A stretch of DNA of 36,934 nucleotides from Loigolactobacillus rennini DSM 20253 (GTDB taxonomy: Bacteria > Bacillota > Bacilli > Lactobacillales > Lactobacillaceae), in NCBI RefSeq assembly GCF_001436505.1, contig NZ_AYYI01000034.1, positions 1 through 36,934 on the forward strand, read 5' to 3'. The position numbers were made by a program, and so were the translations under genes. Positions 23,819 to 31,489 of this stretch are shown one piece after another. The notes beneath the pieces were generated by a model. It searched no databases and was not told where the DNA came from. It was given only the letters and a program-made list of their open reading frames with translations. Every line of letters begins with the position of its first letter. Position 1 is the first letter of the stretch.

Positions 23819-25042
23819 ATGTTTTACTTAGCGGTTAATATTATTGGCATTTTTGTTTTTATTGCCATTGCTTTTGCTTTTTCAAAAGATCACCGTAATA
23901 TTAAATGGCGTTCGATTCTTATCATGTTAGTGTTGAACTTGGTTTTAGCTTGGTTCTTTACTAGTTTTACAATTGGTACGGAGATTGTCAAAGGGGCGGC
24001 TGATGGTTTTAATTGGTTAGTTGCCGTTGCTTATGAAGGGATTGCTTTTGCCCTGCCAAGTTGGGTACACATGAAGTCAATGGATTTTGTTACCAGTTCA
24101 CTACTACCAATCCTGATGATTGTTCCAATGTTCGATATTTTAACTTACATTGGCTTTTTACCATTTATTATTAAATGGATCGGGAAAGGCTTAGCGGTGA
24201 TTACCGGACAACCGAAGTTCGAATCATTCTTTGCGGTTGAAATGATGTTTTTAGGTAATACGGAAGCGCTTGCGGTGTCTAGCTTACAGTTAAAACAAAT
24301 GAAAGCTGAGCGTGATTTGACTTTGGCAATGATGTCAATGAGTTGTGTCACTGCTTCGATCTTAGGCGCTTACACGAAAATGATGCCTGGTCAATTTATT
24401 TTGACAGCGGTACCGATTAATATTATTAATGCTATTATTGTAACGAATATACTTAATCCGATAACGGTAACACCAGAAGAAGATACCATTGCCCAAATGT
24501 CTGGCAGTGGTGGTGATGCCGGGGATGCATCTGCTAAAAAAGAGCCATTCTTCTCATTCTTAGGGGATTCAATTTTAGGTGCAGGCCGCTTAGTTTTAAT
24601 TATTACGGCAAATGTTATCGCGTTTGTTGCTTTGGCTGCATTGATTGACAAAATTTTGATGCTGTTTAATCCTTGGCTAACCTTGGAACACATTTTAGGT
24701 GTGATCATGTTCCCGTTTGCTTGGTTAACTGGGTTAAACGTCAGCGATGCCTTTCAATTTGCCCAGTACATGGGAACCAAGTTAGTAACTAATGAATTTG
24801 TTGTCATGGGTAAAGTGTCAGGCACGATTAATGATTTTGCACCACATTTCCGGGCAATGTTAACCGTATTCCTGACATCATTTGCAAACTTCTCGACAGT
24901 CGGGATGATTATTGGTGCTTTTAAAGGCTTAGTTGACAAGAAGAAAAACGATTTACTATCTGCAAACGTAGGCTATTTGCTACTTTCTGGGATTTTAGTT
25001 TCCTTATTATCAGCAGGAATTGTTGGTGTATTTGTTTGGTAG
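23819..25042 (+). CDS. nupC: Concentrative nucleoside transporter (NupC/CNT family)
   Basis: An ion-coupled importer of nucleosides in the cytoplasmic membrane. The 407-aa length and about ten hydrophobic segments fit the family. Typical pieces are the N-terminal NupC domain (about 8-80), the gate domain with QPKFESFFAVEMMFLGNTEAL (about 140-160), and the C-terminal NFSTVGMIIGAFKGL (about 360-374). A short hydrophilic Gly/Asp-rich loop (about 227-240) interrupts the middle. The ribosome binding site is AAGAAGG. It has its own terminator but lies directly before the nucleoside hydrolase genes, so it most likely feeds them. Confidence 0.93.
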   Translation: MFYLAVNIIGIFVFIAIAFAFSKDHRNIKWRSILIMLVLNLVLAWFFTSFTIGTEIVKGAADGFNWLVAVAYEGIAFALPSWVHMKSMDFVTSSLLPILMIVPMFDILTYIGFLPFIIKWIGKGLAVITGQPKFESFFAVEMMFLGNTEALAVSSLQLKQMKAERDLTLAMMSMSCVTASILGAYTKMMPGQFILTAVPINIINAIIVTNILNPITVTPEEDTIAQMSGSGGDAGDASAKKEPFFSFLGDSILGAGRLVLIITANVIAFVALAALIDKILMLFNPWLTLEHILGVIMFPFAWLTGLNVSDAFQFAQYMGTKLVTNEFVVMGKVSGTINDFAPHFRAMLTVFLTSFANFSTVGMIIGAFKGLVDKKKNDLLSANVGYLLLSGILVSLLSAGIVGVFVW

Positions 25043-25059
25043 TAATGCGTTGATTTAAT

Positions 25060-25092
25060 GGGAATGTGAAGTATTTTTTCACATTCCTTTTT
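25060..25092 (+). terminator. nupC terminator
   Basis: A 10-bp stem (GGAATGTGAA 25061-25070 with TTCACATTCC 25078-25087) followed by TTTTTAT. Confidence 0.9.
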
Positions 25093-25102
25093 ATCACTAC
25101 AG

Positions 25103-25118
25103 CTAAAAACGCTTTCTC
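25103..25118 (+). promoter_or_regulatory. cre-like sequence upstream of the nucleoside hydrolase operon
   Basis: CTAAAAACGCTTTCTC has the strong AAACGCTTTC core but only about 12 of 16 consensus matches. It lies just upstream of the -35, so CcpA control of the operon is possible but unproven. Confidence 0.4.
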
Positions 25119-25124
25119 GGTCAA

Positions 25125-25153
25125 TTGAAATCGAATTATCCCTATGCTATGCT
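25125..25153 (+). promoter_or_regulatory. Promoter of the nucleoside hydrolase-rpiA operon
   Basis: TTGAAA (25125-25130), a 17-bp spacer and TATGCT (25148-25153). Confidence 0.75.
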
Positions 25154-25226
25154 TTTTGTGTAAAGCGCCTTAAGACGTGACGTGGCTGTGGTTTTGCGGG
25201 GAAAATAAAAGAAAGAGGTCTTGGTG

Positions 25227-26186
25227 ATGGCACAAAAGAAAATGATACTTGATTTAGATACTGGTATCGACGATTCATTAGCAATCGCTTATGCATTAGC
25301 TAGTCCAGAAGTTGATTTAATTGGTATTACCAGTACATATGGTAATGTCGTTACGTCACAAGCAGGGCAAAATAGTTTAAAAATTTTAGAGTTATTAGGA
25401 CGGACAGATATCCCAGTTTATTTAGGTTTCTCACATTCATCAACTACTGATCACTTCGACGTGATGCCGGTTAGCCAAGAAATCCACGGAAAAAATGGGA
25501 TTGGGGAAGTTGAACTGCCAACTGCTAAAAGACAAGTTGAACAGCAATCGGCCGTGGATTTTATGATCGCCGCTGCACGAAAATATGGCGATGATTTAAT
25601 TATCGTTCCTACTGGTCCGATGACGAATTTAGCAGCTGCATTAAAACAAGCCCCCGAATTAACCGCTTTGGTTGGGAACGTTACCTTTATGGGCGGTGCG
25701 TTAACAGTACCAGGCAATGTCACTGAAGTTGGCGAGGCTAACATTAACCAGGACCCAGCTGCGGCTAATCAAGTGTTGCGCAGTTCGTTCAATTTGACTA
25801 TGGTTGGTTTGGATGTGACGTTGCGCACACTGTTGACAAAAAAGGAAACTAAATTATGGCGCGCTTTAGGAACTAAAGCTAGCGTTGCTTTCGCTGATAT
25901 TGTTGATTATTATATCGGTGCTTACGCAACGACCAATTCACATTTACCGGGTTGCGCACTCCACGATCCATTGGCAGTTGGTGTTGCGTTGGATCCAAGT
26001 TTGGTTCAGACTATTGGTTTAAACATGAAAGTTGAAACCAAAGCACCATTTGCGGCTCGGACTGTTGGCGATGAAACACGGTTAAATGAAGCGACAACTA
26101 ATGTACAAGTCGCGGTGAATGTGGATGCACCGGCTTACTTACAGCGCTTTATGCGCCGTTTGACAGCACTATTTGCACAAAATTAA
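25227..26186 (+). CDS. Nucleoside hydrolase (IunH/Rih family), first copy
   Basis: It hydrolyses ribonucleosides to base plus ribose in the cytosol. The ATG at 25227 has AAAGAGG about 8 nt upstream, giving 319 aa; TTG and GTG just before it are too close to the ribosome binding site. The calcium-binding N-terminus DLDTGIDDS (D9, D11, D15, D16) is intact. VPTGPMTNLA, FMGGALTVPGNVTEVGEANI (substrate binding E and N) and HDPLAVG near the end are also seen. It is 18 nt before rpiA. The base preference cannot be told. Confidence 0.93.
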   Translation: MAQKKMILDLDTGIDDSLAIAYALASPEVDLIGITSTYGNVVTSQAGQNSLKILELLGRTDIPVYLGFSHSSTTDHFDVMPVSQEIHGKNGIGEVELPTAKRQVEQQSAVDFMIAAARKYGDDLIIVPTGPMTNLAAALKQAPELTALVGNVTFMGGALTVPGNVTEVGEANINQDPAAANQVLRSSFNLTMVGLDVTLRTLLTKKETKLWRALGTKASVAFADIVDYYIGAYATTNSHLPGCALHDPLAVGVALDPSLVQTIGLNMKVETKAPFAARTVGDETRLNEATTNVQVAVNVDAPAYLQRFMRRLTALFAQN

Positions 26187-26204
26187 TAAAGAAGGAAGAA
26201 AACA

Positions 26205-26918
26205 ATGAATCAAGATCAGTTGAAGAAAATGGTTGGCGAATTAGCAGCAACTTATGTTAAAGACGGTATGGTAGTCGGCTTAGGTACTGGCAGTACAGTT
26301 AAATTTATGGTAGATGCACTGGGCCAACGTGTTGCTAAAGAAGGTTTGAACATCGTAGGCGTGCCGACCTCAGATCGAACAGCTGATCAAGGTCGTCACC
26401 TAGGAATTCCCATTAAAAATGTAGATGAAGTTGATCAAATTGACTTAACCATTGATGGTGCTGATCAAATTAATGCTGATTTTCAAGGTATCAAAGGTGG
26501 CGGAGCTGCACATTTGTTTGAAAAAATTGTTGCAATTAATTCTAAGCGGAATATGTGGATTGTGGATCAATCAAAAATGGTTCAAACTTTAGGCAGTTTC
26601 CCCTTGCCATTGGAAGTCATCCCTTATGGTAGTCAGCAGTTGTTTAAACGGTTAGCTGCTAAAGGATTGAAACCAGTTTTCCGTGAACAAAATGGTCAAC
26701 GTGTATTAACAGATTCAAAGAATTACATTATTGATTTGCATTTAGGCGAGATTAAAGCGCCGTTTGAACTTGCACAATATTTGAACCGTCAAGTTGGGTT
26801 AGTTGAGCATGGGCTTTTCCTAAATGTGGTCAATACCGTTATTGTTGGTTATGATGATGGCCCCAAGGTTTTACAAGCTCCGGAACGACCAAGTTATCAA
26901 CAAGTACAACAAAATTAA
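26205..26918 (+). CDS. rpiA: Ribose-5-phosphate isomerase A
   Basis: It interconverts ribose 5-phosphate and ribulose 5-phosphate. The 237-aa product shows the phosphate loop [10 protein letters not shown] (25-34), the catalytic D84-G-A-D87 block, [11 protein letters not shown] (97-107, with E106) and DQSK (K124). The ribosome binding site is AAGAAGGAAG. It lies between two nucleoside hydrolase genes in one operon: ribose freed from nucleosides, once phosphorylated by a ribokinase that is not in this window, would pass through RpiA to the phosphoketolase or pentose phosphate route. Confidence 0.97.
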   Translation: MNQDQLKKMVGELAATYVKDGMVVGLGTGSTVKFMVDALGQRVAKEGLNIVGVPTSDRTADQGRHLGIPIKNVDEVDQIDLTIDGADQINADFQGIKGGGAAHLFEKIVAINSKRNMWIVDQSKMVQTLGSFPLPLEVIPYGSQQLFKRLAAKGLKPVFREQNGQRVLTDSKNYIIDLHLGEIKAPFELAQYLNRQVGLVEHGLFLNVVNTVIVGYDDGPKVLQAPERPSYQQVQQN

Positions 26919-26933
26919 AGGAGTGTCACAATT

Positions 26934-27872
26934 ATGGCAAAAAAAATTATTTTAGACTGCGATCCCGGACATGATGATGCCATTGCGTTAATGATGGCAG
27001 TTGCGTCGCCTAAAATTGAACTATTAGCAGTAACTTCTTCAGCAGGTAATCAGACACCGGATAAAACATTGAATAATGTTTTACGAATGTTGACTTTACT
27101 GGGACGGACTGATATTCCGGTAGCAGCAGGTAACCAAAAGCCATTGATGCAAGGTTTACAAATTGCTGATGATGTACATGGTAAAACTGGGCTTGATGGC
27201 GCAACGCTACCTGAACCTGGTTTTAAGCCAGAACCAATCCCAGCAGTTGAATTAATTGCTAAAACGTTACGCGCAAGTGAAGAACCAGTTACATTAGTAG
27301 TCACTGGTCCAATGACTAATGCAGCACTATTCTTAGCCGTTCATCCAGAATTAAAAGAAAAAATTGACCAAATTGTATTCATGGGTGGTGCGATGAGCTT
27401 AGGTAACTGGGCACCTAGCGTTGAATTTAACATGTATGTTGATCCAGAAGCTGCTAAAATGGTGGTTGATTCTGGTTTGCCATTGGTCATGGCTGGTTTG
27501 GATGTAACACATAAAGCTCAAATTCTAGCAGAAGATGTTGAGGTTTTCCGTAAAATGGGGAATCCAGTAGCTGATGCCATGACTGGTTTGTTAGATTTCT
27601 ATAACATTTATTACAGTCAACCTAAATGGGGCTTTGAAGGAACACCGGTCCACGATCCTTGTACCATTGCTTGGTTGATTGATCCGTCAATGTTTGAAAC
27701 TACTAAGTGTAATGTAGATGTTGAAACGACCGGCAAATTAACGCGGGGTGAGACACTGGTTGATTACTATGATTTAACTGGCAAGCCCGCAAATGCAGAA
27801 GTTTTATTAGGCATTGACCGGAAGAAATTTGTCAGCTTGATCACTGAGTGCATGCATCAATTTGATGCTTAA
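26934..27872 (+). CDS. Nucleoside hydrolase (IunH/Rih family), second copy
   Basis: This 312-aa enzyme has the same fold and reaction as the first copy but is clearly divergent. It has the classical start [11 protein letters not shown] (D8, D10, D14, D15), [29 protein letters not shown] with E and N in the substrate site, and a late [12 protein letters not shown] with the catalytic-site His. The gene is 15 nt after rpiA with AAAGGAG. Two hydrolases suggest separate purine and pyrimidine preference, but which is which cannot be decided from sequence reading. Confidence 0.95.
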   Translation: MAKKIILDCDPGHDDAIALMMAVASPKIELLAVTSSAGNQTPDKTLNNVLRMLTLLGRTDIPVAAGNQKPLMQGLQIADDVHGKTGLDGATLPEPGFKPEPIPAVELIAKTLRASEEPVTLVVTGPMTNAALFLAVHPELKEKIDQIVFMGGAMSLGNWAPSVEFNMYVDPEAAKMVVDSGLPLVMAGLDVTHKAQILAEDVEVFRKMGNPVADAMTGLLDFYNIYYSQPKWGFEGTPVHDPCTIAWLIDPSMFETTKCNVDVETTGKLTRGETLVDYYDLTGKPANAEVLLGIDRKKFVSLITECMHQFDA

Positions 27873-27939
27873 TCTGCATTGAAATGTTGTAAGTAAAATA
27901 GCTGTTAACGACTTTTTGAACACCAACATAATGGTGGTG

Positions 27940-27976
27940 GGGGAAATTCACTTAAGGTGGATTTCCTCTTTTTTGT
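27940..27976 (+). terminator. Terminator of the nucleoside hydrolase operon
   Basis: A 10-bp stem with one G-U pair (GGAAATTCAC 27942-27951 with GTGGATTTCC 27957-27966), then TCTTTTTT. A smaller hairpin (CACCA/TGGTG) precedes it. Confidence 0.88.
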
Positions 27977-27998
27977 GCTGCAAAGAGAATCGTTTGTT

Positions 27999-28027
27999 GG
28001 GACAGATGCTCATTTTTTATCTATAAT
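27999..28027 (+). promoter_or_regulatory. Promoter of the 115-aa gene
   Basis: GGGACA (27999-28004), a 17-bp spacer and TATAAT (28022-28027). The leader is only about 14 nt. Confidence 0.6.
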
Positions 28028-28047
28028 GGCATTAAGGAGATGATTTC

Positions 28048-28395
28048 ATGCAGCTAACAGTTACCAATGAAACGGATATAACAGAATTAATTACAAAAGA
28101 TGATCCGGACGCGAAAGCAACATTATTGGCCGTTTTGATTCCGCAAGCAAAAGGTCAGCGAGCACAAGTTGGTTTTGTACATGATAATACGGAAGGCACG
28201 GCTAATTGGCTAGCCAAGATTGCCTATCATAGTGCTAATTTAGATGTGACTTACAATGTGGCTAAACCGATGGAAGAAGCGCAGCAATTAATACAACGTT
28301 TACGAAAATTACGTCATTATCAATTTGCTCAGACGTTTAAACTGTCAGATGGTCTAGCGGCCACTGAAGATACCGTTGCACTACCACGAGATTAA
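28048..28395 (+). CDS. Hypothetical protein, 115 aa
   Basis: I do not recognise this protein. AAGGAGATGA with good spacing supports the ATG. The product is soluble and acidic, beginning with a beta-like stretch MQLTVTNETDITELI. A central ATLLAVLIPQAKGQRAQVGFVHD part is followed by a helix MEEAQQLIQRLRKLRHYQFAQ. It is monocistronic, with its own promoter and terminator. Its neighbour downstream, also unknown, is separated by the putative small RNA unit. Confidence 0.7.
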   Translation: MQLTVTNETDITELITKDDPDAKATLLAVLIPQAKGQRAQVGFVHDNTEGTANWLAKIAYHSANLDVTYNVAKPMEEAQQLIQRLRKLRHYQFAQTFKLSDGLAATEDTVALPRD

Positions 28396-28417
28396 TTAAA
28401 TTTTGTTAGGATATAAA

Positions 28418-28446
28418 AATCACCACTGCTGTTGGTGGTTTTTTAA
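28418..28446 (+). terminator. Terminator of the 115-aa gene
   Basis: An 8-bp stem (AATCACCA with TGGTGGTT, one G-U) followed by TTTT. Confidence 0.75.
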
Positions 28447-28454
28447 TCTAAAAA

Positions 28455-28470
28455 TTGTAAGCGTTTTAAA
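28455..28470 (+). promoter_or_regulatory. cre site upstream of the putative small RNA promoter
   Basis: TTGTAAGCGTTTTAAA matches WTGNAANCGNWNNCAW at 15 of 16 positions (A for C at position 14). It ends 6 nt before the -35, centred about 50 nt upstream of the expected start. That is a position from which CcpA usually activates and does not repress. Confidence 0.8.
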
Positions 28471-28476
28471 AAATCG

Positions 28477-28505
28477 TTGACAGGGTGAATTTAAAAGGTT
28501 ATAGT
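28477..28505 (+). promoter_or_regulatory. Strong promoter in the 28.5-kb intergenic region
   Basis: TTGACA (perfect -35, 28477-28482), a 17-bp spacer and TATAGT (28500-28505, 5 of 6). It is one of the best promoters in the window, yet no coding gene follows before a terminator. Confidence 0.85.
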
Positions 28506-28511
28506 CAGGTT

Positions 28512-28592
28512 GTAAGGTATTTCATCATTACCTTTAAATCAATTCTCTTTCTCTCTTATGCCAACCACTGTTCCGCAGACAGTGGTTTTTGC
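28512..28592 (+). ncRNA. Putative CcpA-controlled small RNA, about 80 nt
   Basis: Transcription from the promoter at 28477-28505 would start near 28512 and end at the terminator near 28590. The RNA would have a 5' hairpin (AAGGTA 28514-28519 with TACCTT 28529-28534), an unpaired CU-rich stretch (28543-28557, TTCTCTTTCTCTCTT) and the terminator hairpin. This is the layout of many regulatory RNAs that pair with ribosome binding sites through a CU-rich seed. With the cre site just upstream it is best read as a CcpA-activated sRNA. The other possibility is an attenuated leader of the gene at 28691. No ligand-binding consensus known to me fits. Confidence 0.6.
28563..28590 (+). terminator. Terminator of the putative small RNA
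   Basis: A 9-bp perfect stem (AACCACTGT 28563-28571 with ACAGTGGTT 28579-28587), a 7-nt loop and TTTTT. Confidence 0.88.
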
Positions 28593-28690
28593 ATTTTAAT
28601 AATTTATTGCTAAAATAAGAACTTGCGGTGTTTATTACTGGCATTTATCCATTTTGAAATGATGACTATCAAATGTGGGGGCAATTAATC

Positions 28691-29005
28691 ATGGCAGAGA
28701 AATTTACAATTGATTTAATTCAGGAGATCACGCGTAATGATGGGTCTACGTACATTGATATCAGTAATATGATGATGAATGGGCGGGCAGAACTAGCGGC
28801 GATTCGTGGTTTAATTAAACAAGTACGGATTATTCAGTTGAACATCCCGCACTCAACTGCGGTGACAGCTTATGAAAAGTATTTAAATGAGCATTTTACC
28901 ATTCCGGCAGAAGACTTTGATCAGTGGCAAGAATGGTTGCCAGAAAAAGGGACTGCCAGCGAAAAAAATTATCAAGCCATTATTCATGAAAATCATGTTG
29001 GATAA
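28691..29005 (+). CDS. Hypothetical protein, 104 aa
   Basis: I do not recognise this protein. The ATG at 28691 follows GTGGGGGC with normal spacing; an ATG at 28673 in the same frame overlaps that ribosome binding site and is rejected. The soluble product starts AEKFTIDLIQEITRNDGSTY, has Met-rich SNMMMNGRAEL in the middle and an acidic Trp-containing part AEDFDQWQEWLPEKG. No promoter of its own is obvious in the 100 nt before it, so it may be expressed by read-through of the small RNA terminator. Confidence 0.65.
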   Translation: MAEKFTIDLIQEITRNDGSTYIDISNMMMNGRAELAAIRGLIKQVRIIQLNIPHSTAVTAYEKYLNEHFTIPAEDFDQWQEWLPEKGTASEKNYQAIIHENHVG

Positions 29006-29044
29006 TGCGCACATTATTACTTAATTTATTTTGTAATATTTTAG

Positions 29045-29073
29045 TTGTATTTAGCTATTTTTTATAGTATAAT
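29045..29073 (+). promoter_or_regulatory. tRNA-Asn promoter
   Basis: TTGTAT (29045-29050), a 17-bp spacer and TATAAT (29068-29073), 18 nt before the tRNA. Confidence 0.8.
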
Positions 29074-29091
29074 TATAGCATCAATTTTATT

Positions 29092-29163
29092 TGTCCAGTA
29101 GTTCAGTGGTAGAATGCCGGTCTGTTAAACCGAGGGTCGCTGGTTCGAATCCAGCCTGGACAG
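29092..29163 (+). tRNA. tRNA-Asn (anticodon GTT)
   Basis: The 72-nt cloverleaf has a perfect 7-bp acceptor stem (TGTCCAG with CTGGACA), D arm GTTC/GAAT with one G-U, anticodon loop CTGTTAA giving GTT, a 5-nt variable loop, T stem GCTGG/CCAGC with loop TTCGAAT, and discriminator G. The U1-A72 pair and G73 agree with bacterial tRNA-Asn. The anticodon stem has one C-A mismatch at its top pair (27-43). CCA is not encoded. It stands alone, not in a tRNA cluster. Confidence 0.95.
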
Positions 29164-29234
29164 TGGCTGGTATTAAGCCATCACTGCAAATTAAGTTAAG
29201 TCATCGTGTGTTACGTTAAATAAGTATTTAAAAT

Positions 29235-29282
29235 AAACCGTAGGACAATCCATTAACATGATTGTCTTACGGTTTACTTTAT
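29235..29282. terminator. Strong hairpin after tRNA-Asn
   Basis: A 16-bp stem with one G-U pair (29235-29250 with 29260-29275) followed by ACTTTAT. A smaller bulged hairpin (CAGTG-GCT with AGCC-AT-CACTG, about 29161-29186) comes right after the tRNA. Confidence 0.75.
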
Positions 29283-29371
29283 ATTAAATGTGAAGCTAAA
29301 TAGATTCATTGGCGTGCAATTTCAAGCTAGAAAAGCTAAGCTTAAATTAGTTTAAAAAAGGTGATGGCAAC

Positions 29372-29974
29372 ATGCAGTATTTTACGGCAGATACACATTT
29401 TTTTCATAAACAATTGTTGGGGCAAAATGATTTTGCACCGCGCCCATTTGAATCAGTGGCTGCAATGAATCGAGCAATTATCACGGCGTGGAATGAGCGC
29501 GTATTACCGCACGATGTGGTGTACCATTTAGGAGACATTGCTATGTGTCCCGGAAATTATCCTAGCCAAGCAGAGATTTTGGGCGTTTTATCACAACTTA
29601 ACGGGCATTTAGTTTTTATTAAGGGTAATCATGATAGTAGGGCCTTATTTAAATATTTAGCAAAGCATGATCCTTTAGCAGGTAAGCAGCACCCAAAATT
29701 TCAATTTCATGATGTAGGTGCGTTGATTAAAATGAATCATTTTCAGTTCTTCATGACTCATTATCCTTTATTATTGGGGATTACTAGTCAAACAATGAAT
29801 TTACACGGTCACATTCATCATTCAAGCGTTCCGATTGCTGAAAATATTAATGTGGGAATTGATGCTCCAGAACGGGAATTATTAGCTCACAAGCTACCTT
29901 TTGGAACGCCTTTAGCAGAAGCTGAATTGTTTGAAATTTACCATAAGAAACAAGCATTATTAGCTAAAAAATAA
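29372..29974 (+). CDS. Calcineurin-like metallophosphoesterase
   Basis: This 200-aa cytosolic phosphoesterase has two metal ions. The motifs appear in order: TADTHFFH (D7, H9), GDIA (about 54-57), GNHD (about 90-93), THYPL (about 129-133) and HGHIHH (about 144-149). The family includes enzymes acting on phosphodiesters and nucleotides, and the substrate here is unknown. The ATG has AAAAAGGTG upstream. It is a separate unit from the larger phosphoesterase gene that follows 114 nt later. Confidence 0.92.
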   Translation: MQYFTADTHFFHKQLLGQNDFAPRPFESVAAMNRAIITAWNERVLPHDVVYHLGDIAMCPGNYPSQAEILGVLSQLNGHLVFIKGNHDSRALFKYLAKHDPLAGKQHPKFQFHDVGALIKMNHFQFFMTHYPLLLGITSQTMNLHGHIHHSSVPIAENINVGIDAPERELLAHKLPFGTPLAEAELFEIYHKKQALLAKK

Positions 29975-30029
29975 TGTTAATGCGGTGAATGGGTAAGTGC
30001 AGTGCTGATTCCGCTAGTGATGATTGGAC

Positions 30030-30058
30030 TTGACGACGTTAAATTTTAACTCTAAGCT
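30030..30058 (+). promoter_or_regulatory. Possible promoter of the yunD operon
   Basis: TTGACG (30030-30035), a 17-bp spacer and TAAGCT (30053-30058). The -10 is poor. Confidence 0.4.
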
Positions 30059-30088
30059 AATGATAGTTTAGAAAAAGGAGCGGCAATA

Positions 30089-31489
30089 ATGACGGAAACG
30101 ATCCACCTATTGCATACGAATGATTTACATTCACATTTTGAACATTGGCCGCGGATCCGCCGTTGGTTAAAATCACAGCAAAAAAAATGGCGTAGCCAAG
30201 GAGATACTGTCATTACTCTCGATATTGGGGATGCAATGGATCGCATGCATCCACTGACGGAAGCAACAGATGGCAAAGCAAATGTTGCACTGTTGAACCA
30301 GGTCGGTTATGATGCGGTGACTATTGGTAATAATGAAGGCATCGGTAATTCGGCTGCTCAGCTTAACCATCTTTATGATCAAGCTAATTTTGCTGTAGTA
30401 CTAGCTAATTTGCGTTCACAAAAAACACAGCAACGGCCGCATTGGGCGCTAGAGGCAAAAATTATAACAACAGCGGCTGGTACTCGTGTGGCGTTATTTG
30501 GTTTAACGGCACCTTATATTGATACCTACCGGCCTAATGGCTGGGCGTTAACAGTGGTTCAGCAAGAATTACCTAAATTACTGGCCAAATTAGCGGGTAA
30601 AGCAGATGTTTTCGTTTTGCTCTCCCATTTAGGAATTGATGTGGATAAGTGGATTGCACAGCATTATCCGCAAGTAACGGTGATTATTGGCAGCCACACG
30701 CATCATCTTTTAGCTAATGGTTTAAAACTTAATCATTCCCTATTGGCTGCTGCTGGGCGGTATGGCGAATATGTCGGGCACATTACTTTAAAATTGAACC
30801 AACAGCATCAAGTGGCGCACGAAACTGCTCAAGTTGTGAAAACAGTGAGCTTACCAGTAGCGGCAAGCGACCAAGCCGAAATTGAAGGTTACCGTCAACG
30901 CGGGCACCAGCTATTAAAAGCACAAGTCATTACTACACTGCCGCATCAGCTAGCGGCGAAGGCAAAGGGTAATTCGGCATTAATGCAACTTGCATTAGAT
31001 GCGATTGCGTGGACGGCTGGTACCCAAGTTGCTATATTAAACACCGGTGTTTTTTTGGCTTCATTTCAAGCTGGACCTTTAACTGCAGATGATTTACACA
31101 CTGCTTTGCCACATGCGATGCATTTATTGCGGATTCAGCTTTCAGGTTATGATGTCTGGCGTTTAGTGAGAGAAATTGAAAAAGCGCGGTTGTTTTTACA
31201 ACATTATCAACTCCACGGCATGGGTTTTCGCGGAAATTATTTTGGCGATATGGTTTATTCCGGTTTAACTTGGAATCCAGTCAAGCAAACTGTCAAATGG
31301 CATGGTCGGCATTTAAACCCGGATAAAAAATATACATTAGTTGGCATGGATACCTACCTATATTTTCCATTTTTCCCGACCATTGAAATCGTGGGGGAAA
31401 CAGAAGTGCTGTTTCCTGGAGTTTTACGGGATGCAATTGGGCGCTACTTAAAAGCTCAGAATCAAAGTGAGGTGGCAGATCATCACTAA
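30089..31489 (+). CDS. yunD: YunD-type 5'-nucleotidase / cyclic phosphodiesterase family protein
   Basis: This 466-aa protein has the UshA/5'-nucleotidase architecture: an N-terminal metallophosphatase domain (about 5-265) with HTNDLHSH (H9 to H14, D12), LDIGDAMDR, GNNEG where most relatives have GNHE, LLSHLGID and IIGSHTHH, and a C-terminal 5'-nucleotidase domain (about 285-455). There is no signal peptide, so unlike UshA it should be intracellular. It is the first gene of a run with yutD, a NagD-type phosphatase and a membrane protein, an order seen in other Lactobacillales. The nucleotide substrate is unknown. Confidence 0.9.
   Translation: MTETIHLLHTNDLHSHFEHWPRIRRWLKSQQKKWRSQGDTVITLDIGDAMDRMHPLTEATDGKANVALLNQVGYDAVTIGNNEGIGNSAAQLNHLYDQANFAVVLANLRSQKTQQRPHWALEAKIITTAAGTRVALFGLTAPYIDTYRPNGWALTVVQQELPKLLAKLAGKADVFVLLSHLGIDVDKWIAQHYPQVTVIIGSHTHHLLANGLKLNHSLLAAAGRYGEYVGHITLKLNQQHQVAHETAQVVKTVSLPVAASDQAEIEGYRQRGHQLLKAQVITTLPHQLAAKAKGNSALMQLALDAIAWTAGTQVAILNTGVFLASFQAGPLTADDLHTALPHAMHLLRIQLSGYDVWRLVREIEKARLFLQHYQLHGMGFRGNYFGDMVYSGLTWNPVKQTVKWHGRHLNPDKKYTLVGMDTYLYFPFFPTIEIVGETEVLFPGVLRDAIGRYLKAQNQSEVADHH

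Noticed and set aside
23820-24950. Several minus-strand frames inside nupC
   Set aside because: They are shadows of the codon pattern of a hydrophobic protein and lack ribosome binding sites.
28558-28599. 13-codon frame starting in the putative small RNA
   Set aside because: The upstream sequence is CU-rich, the opposite of a ribosome binding site, and the frame passes through the terminator.
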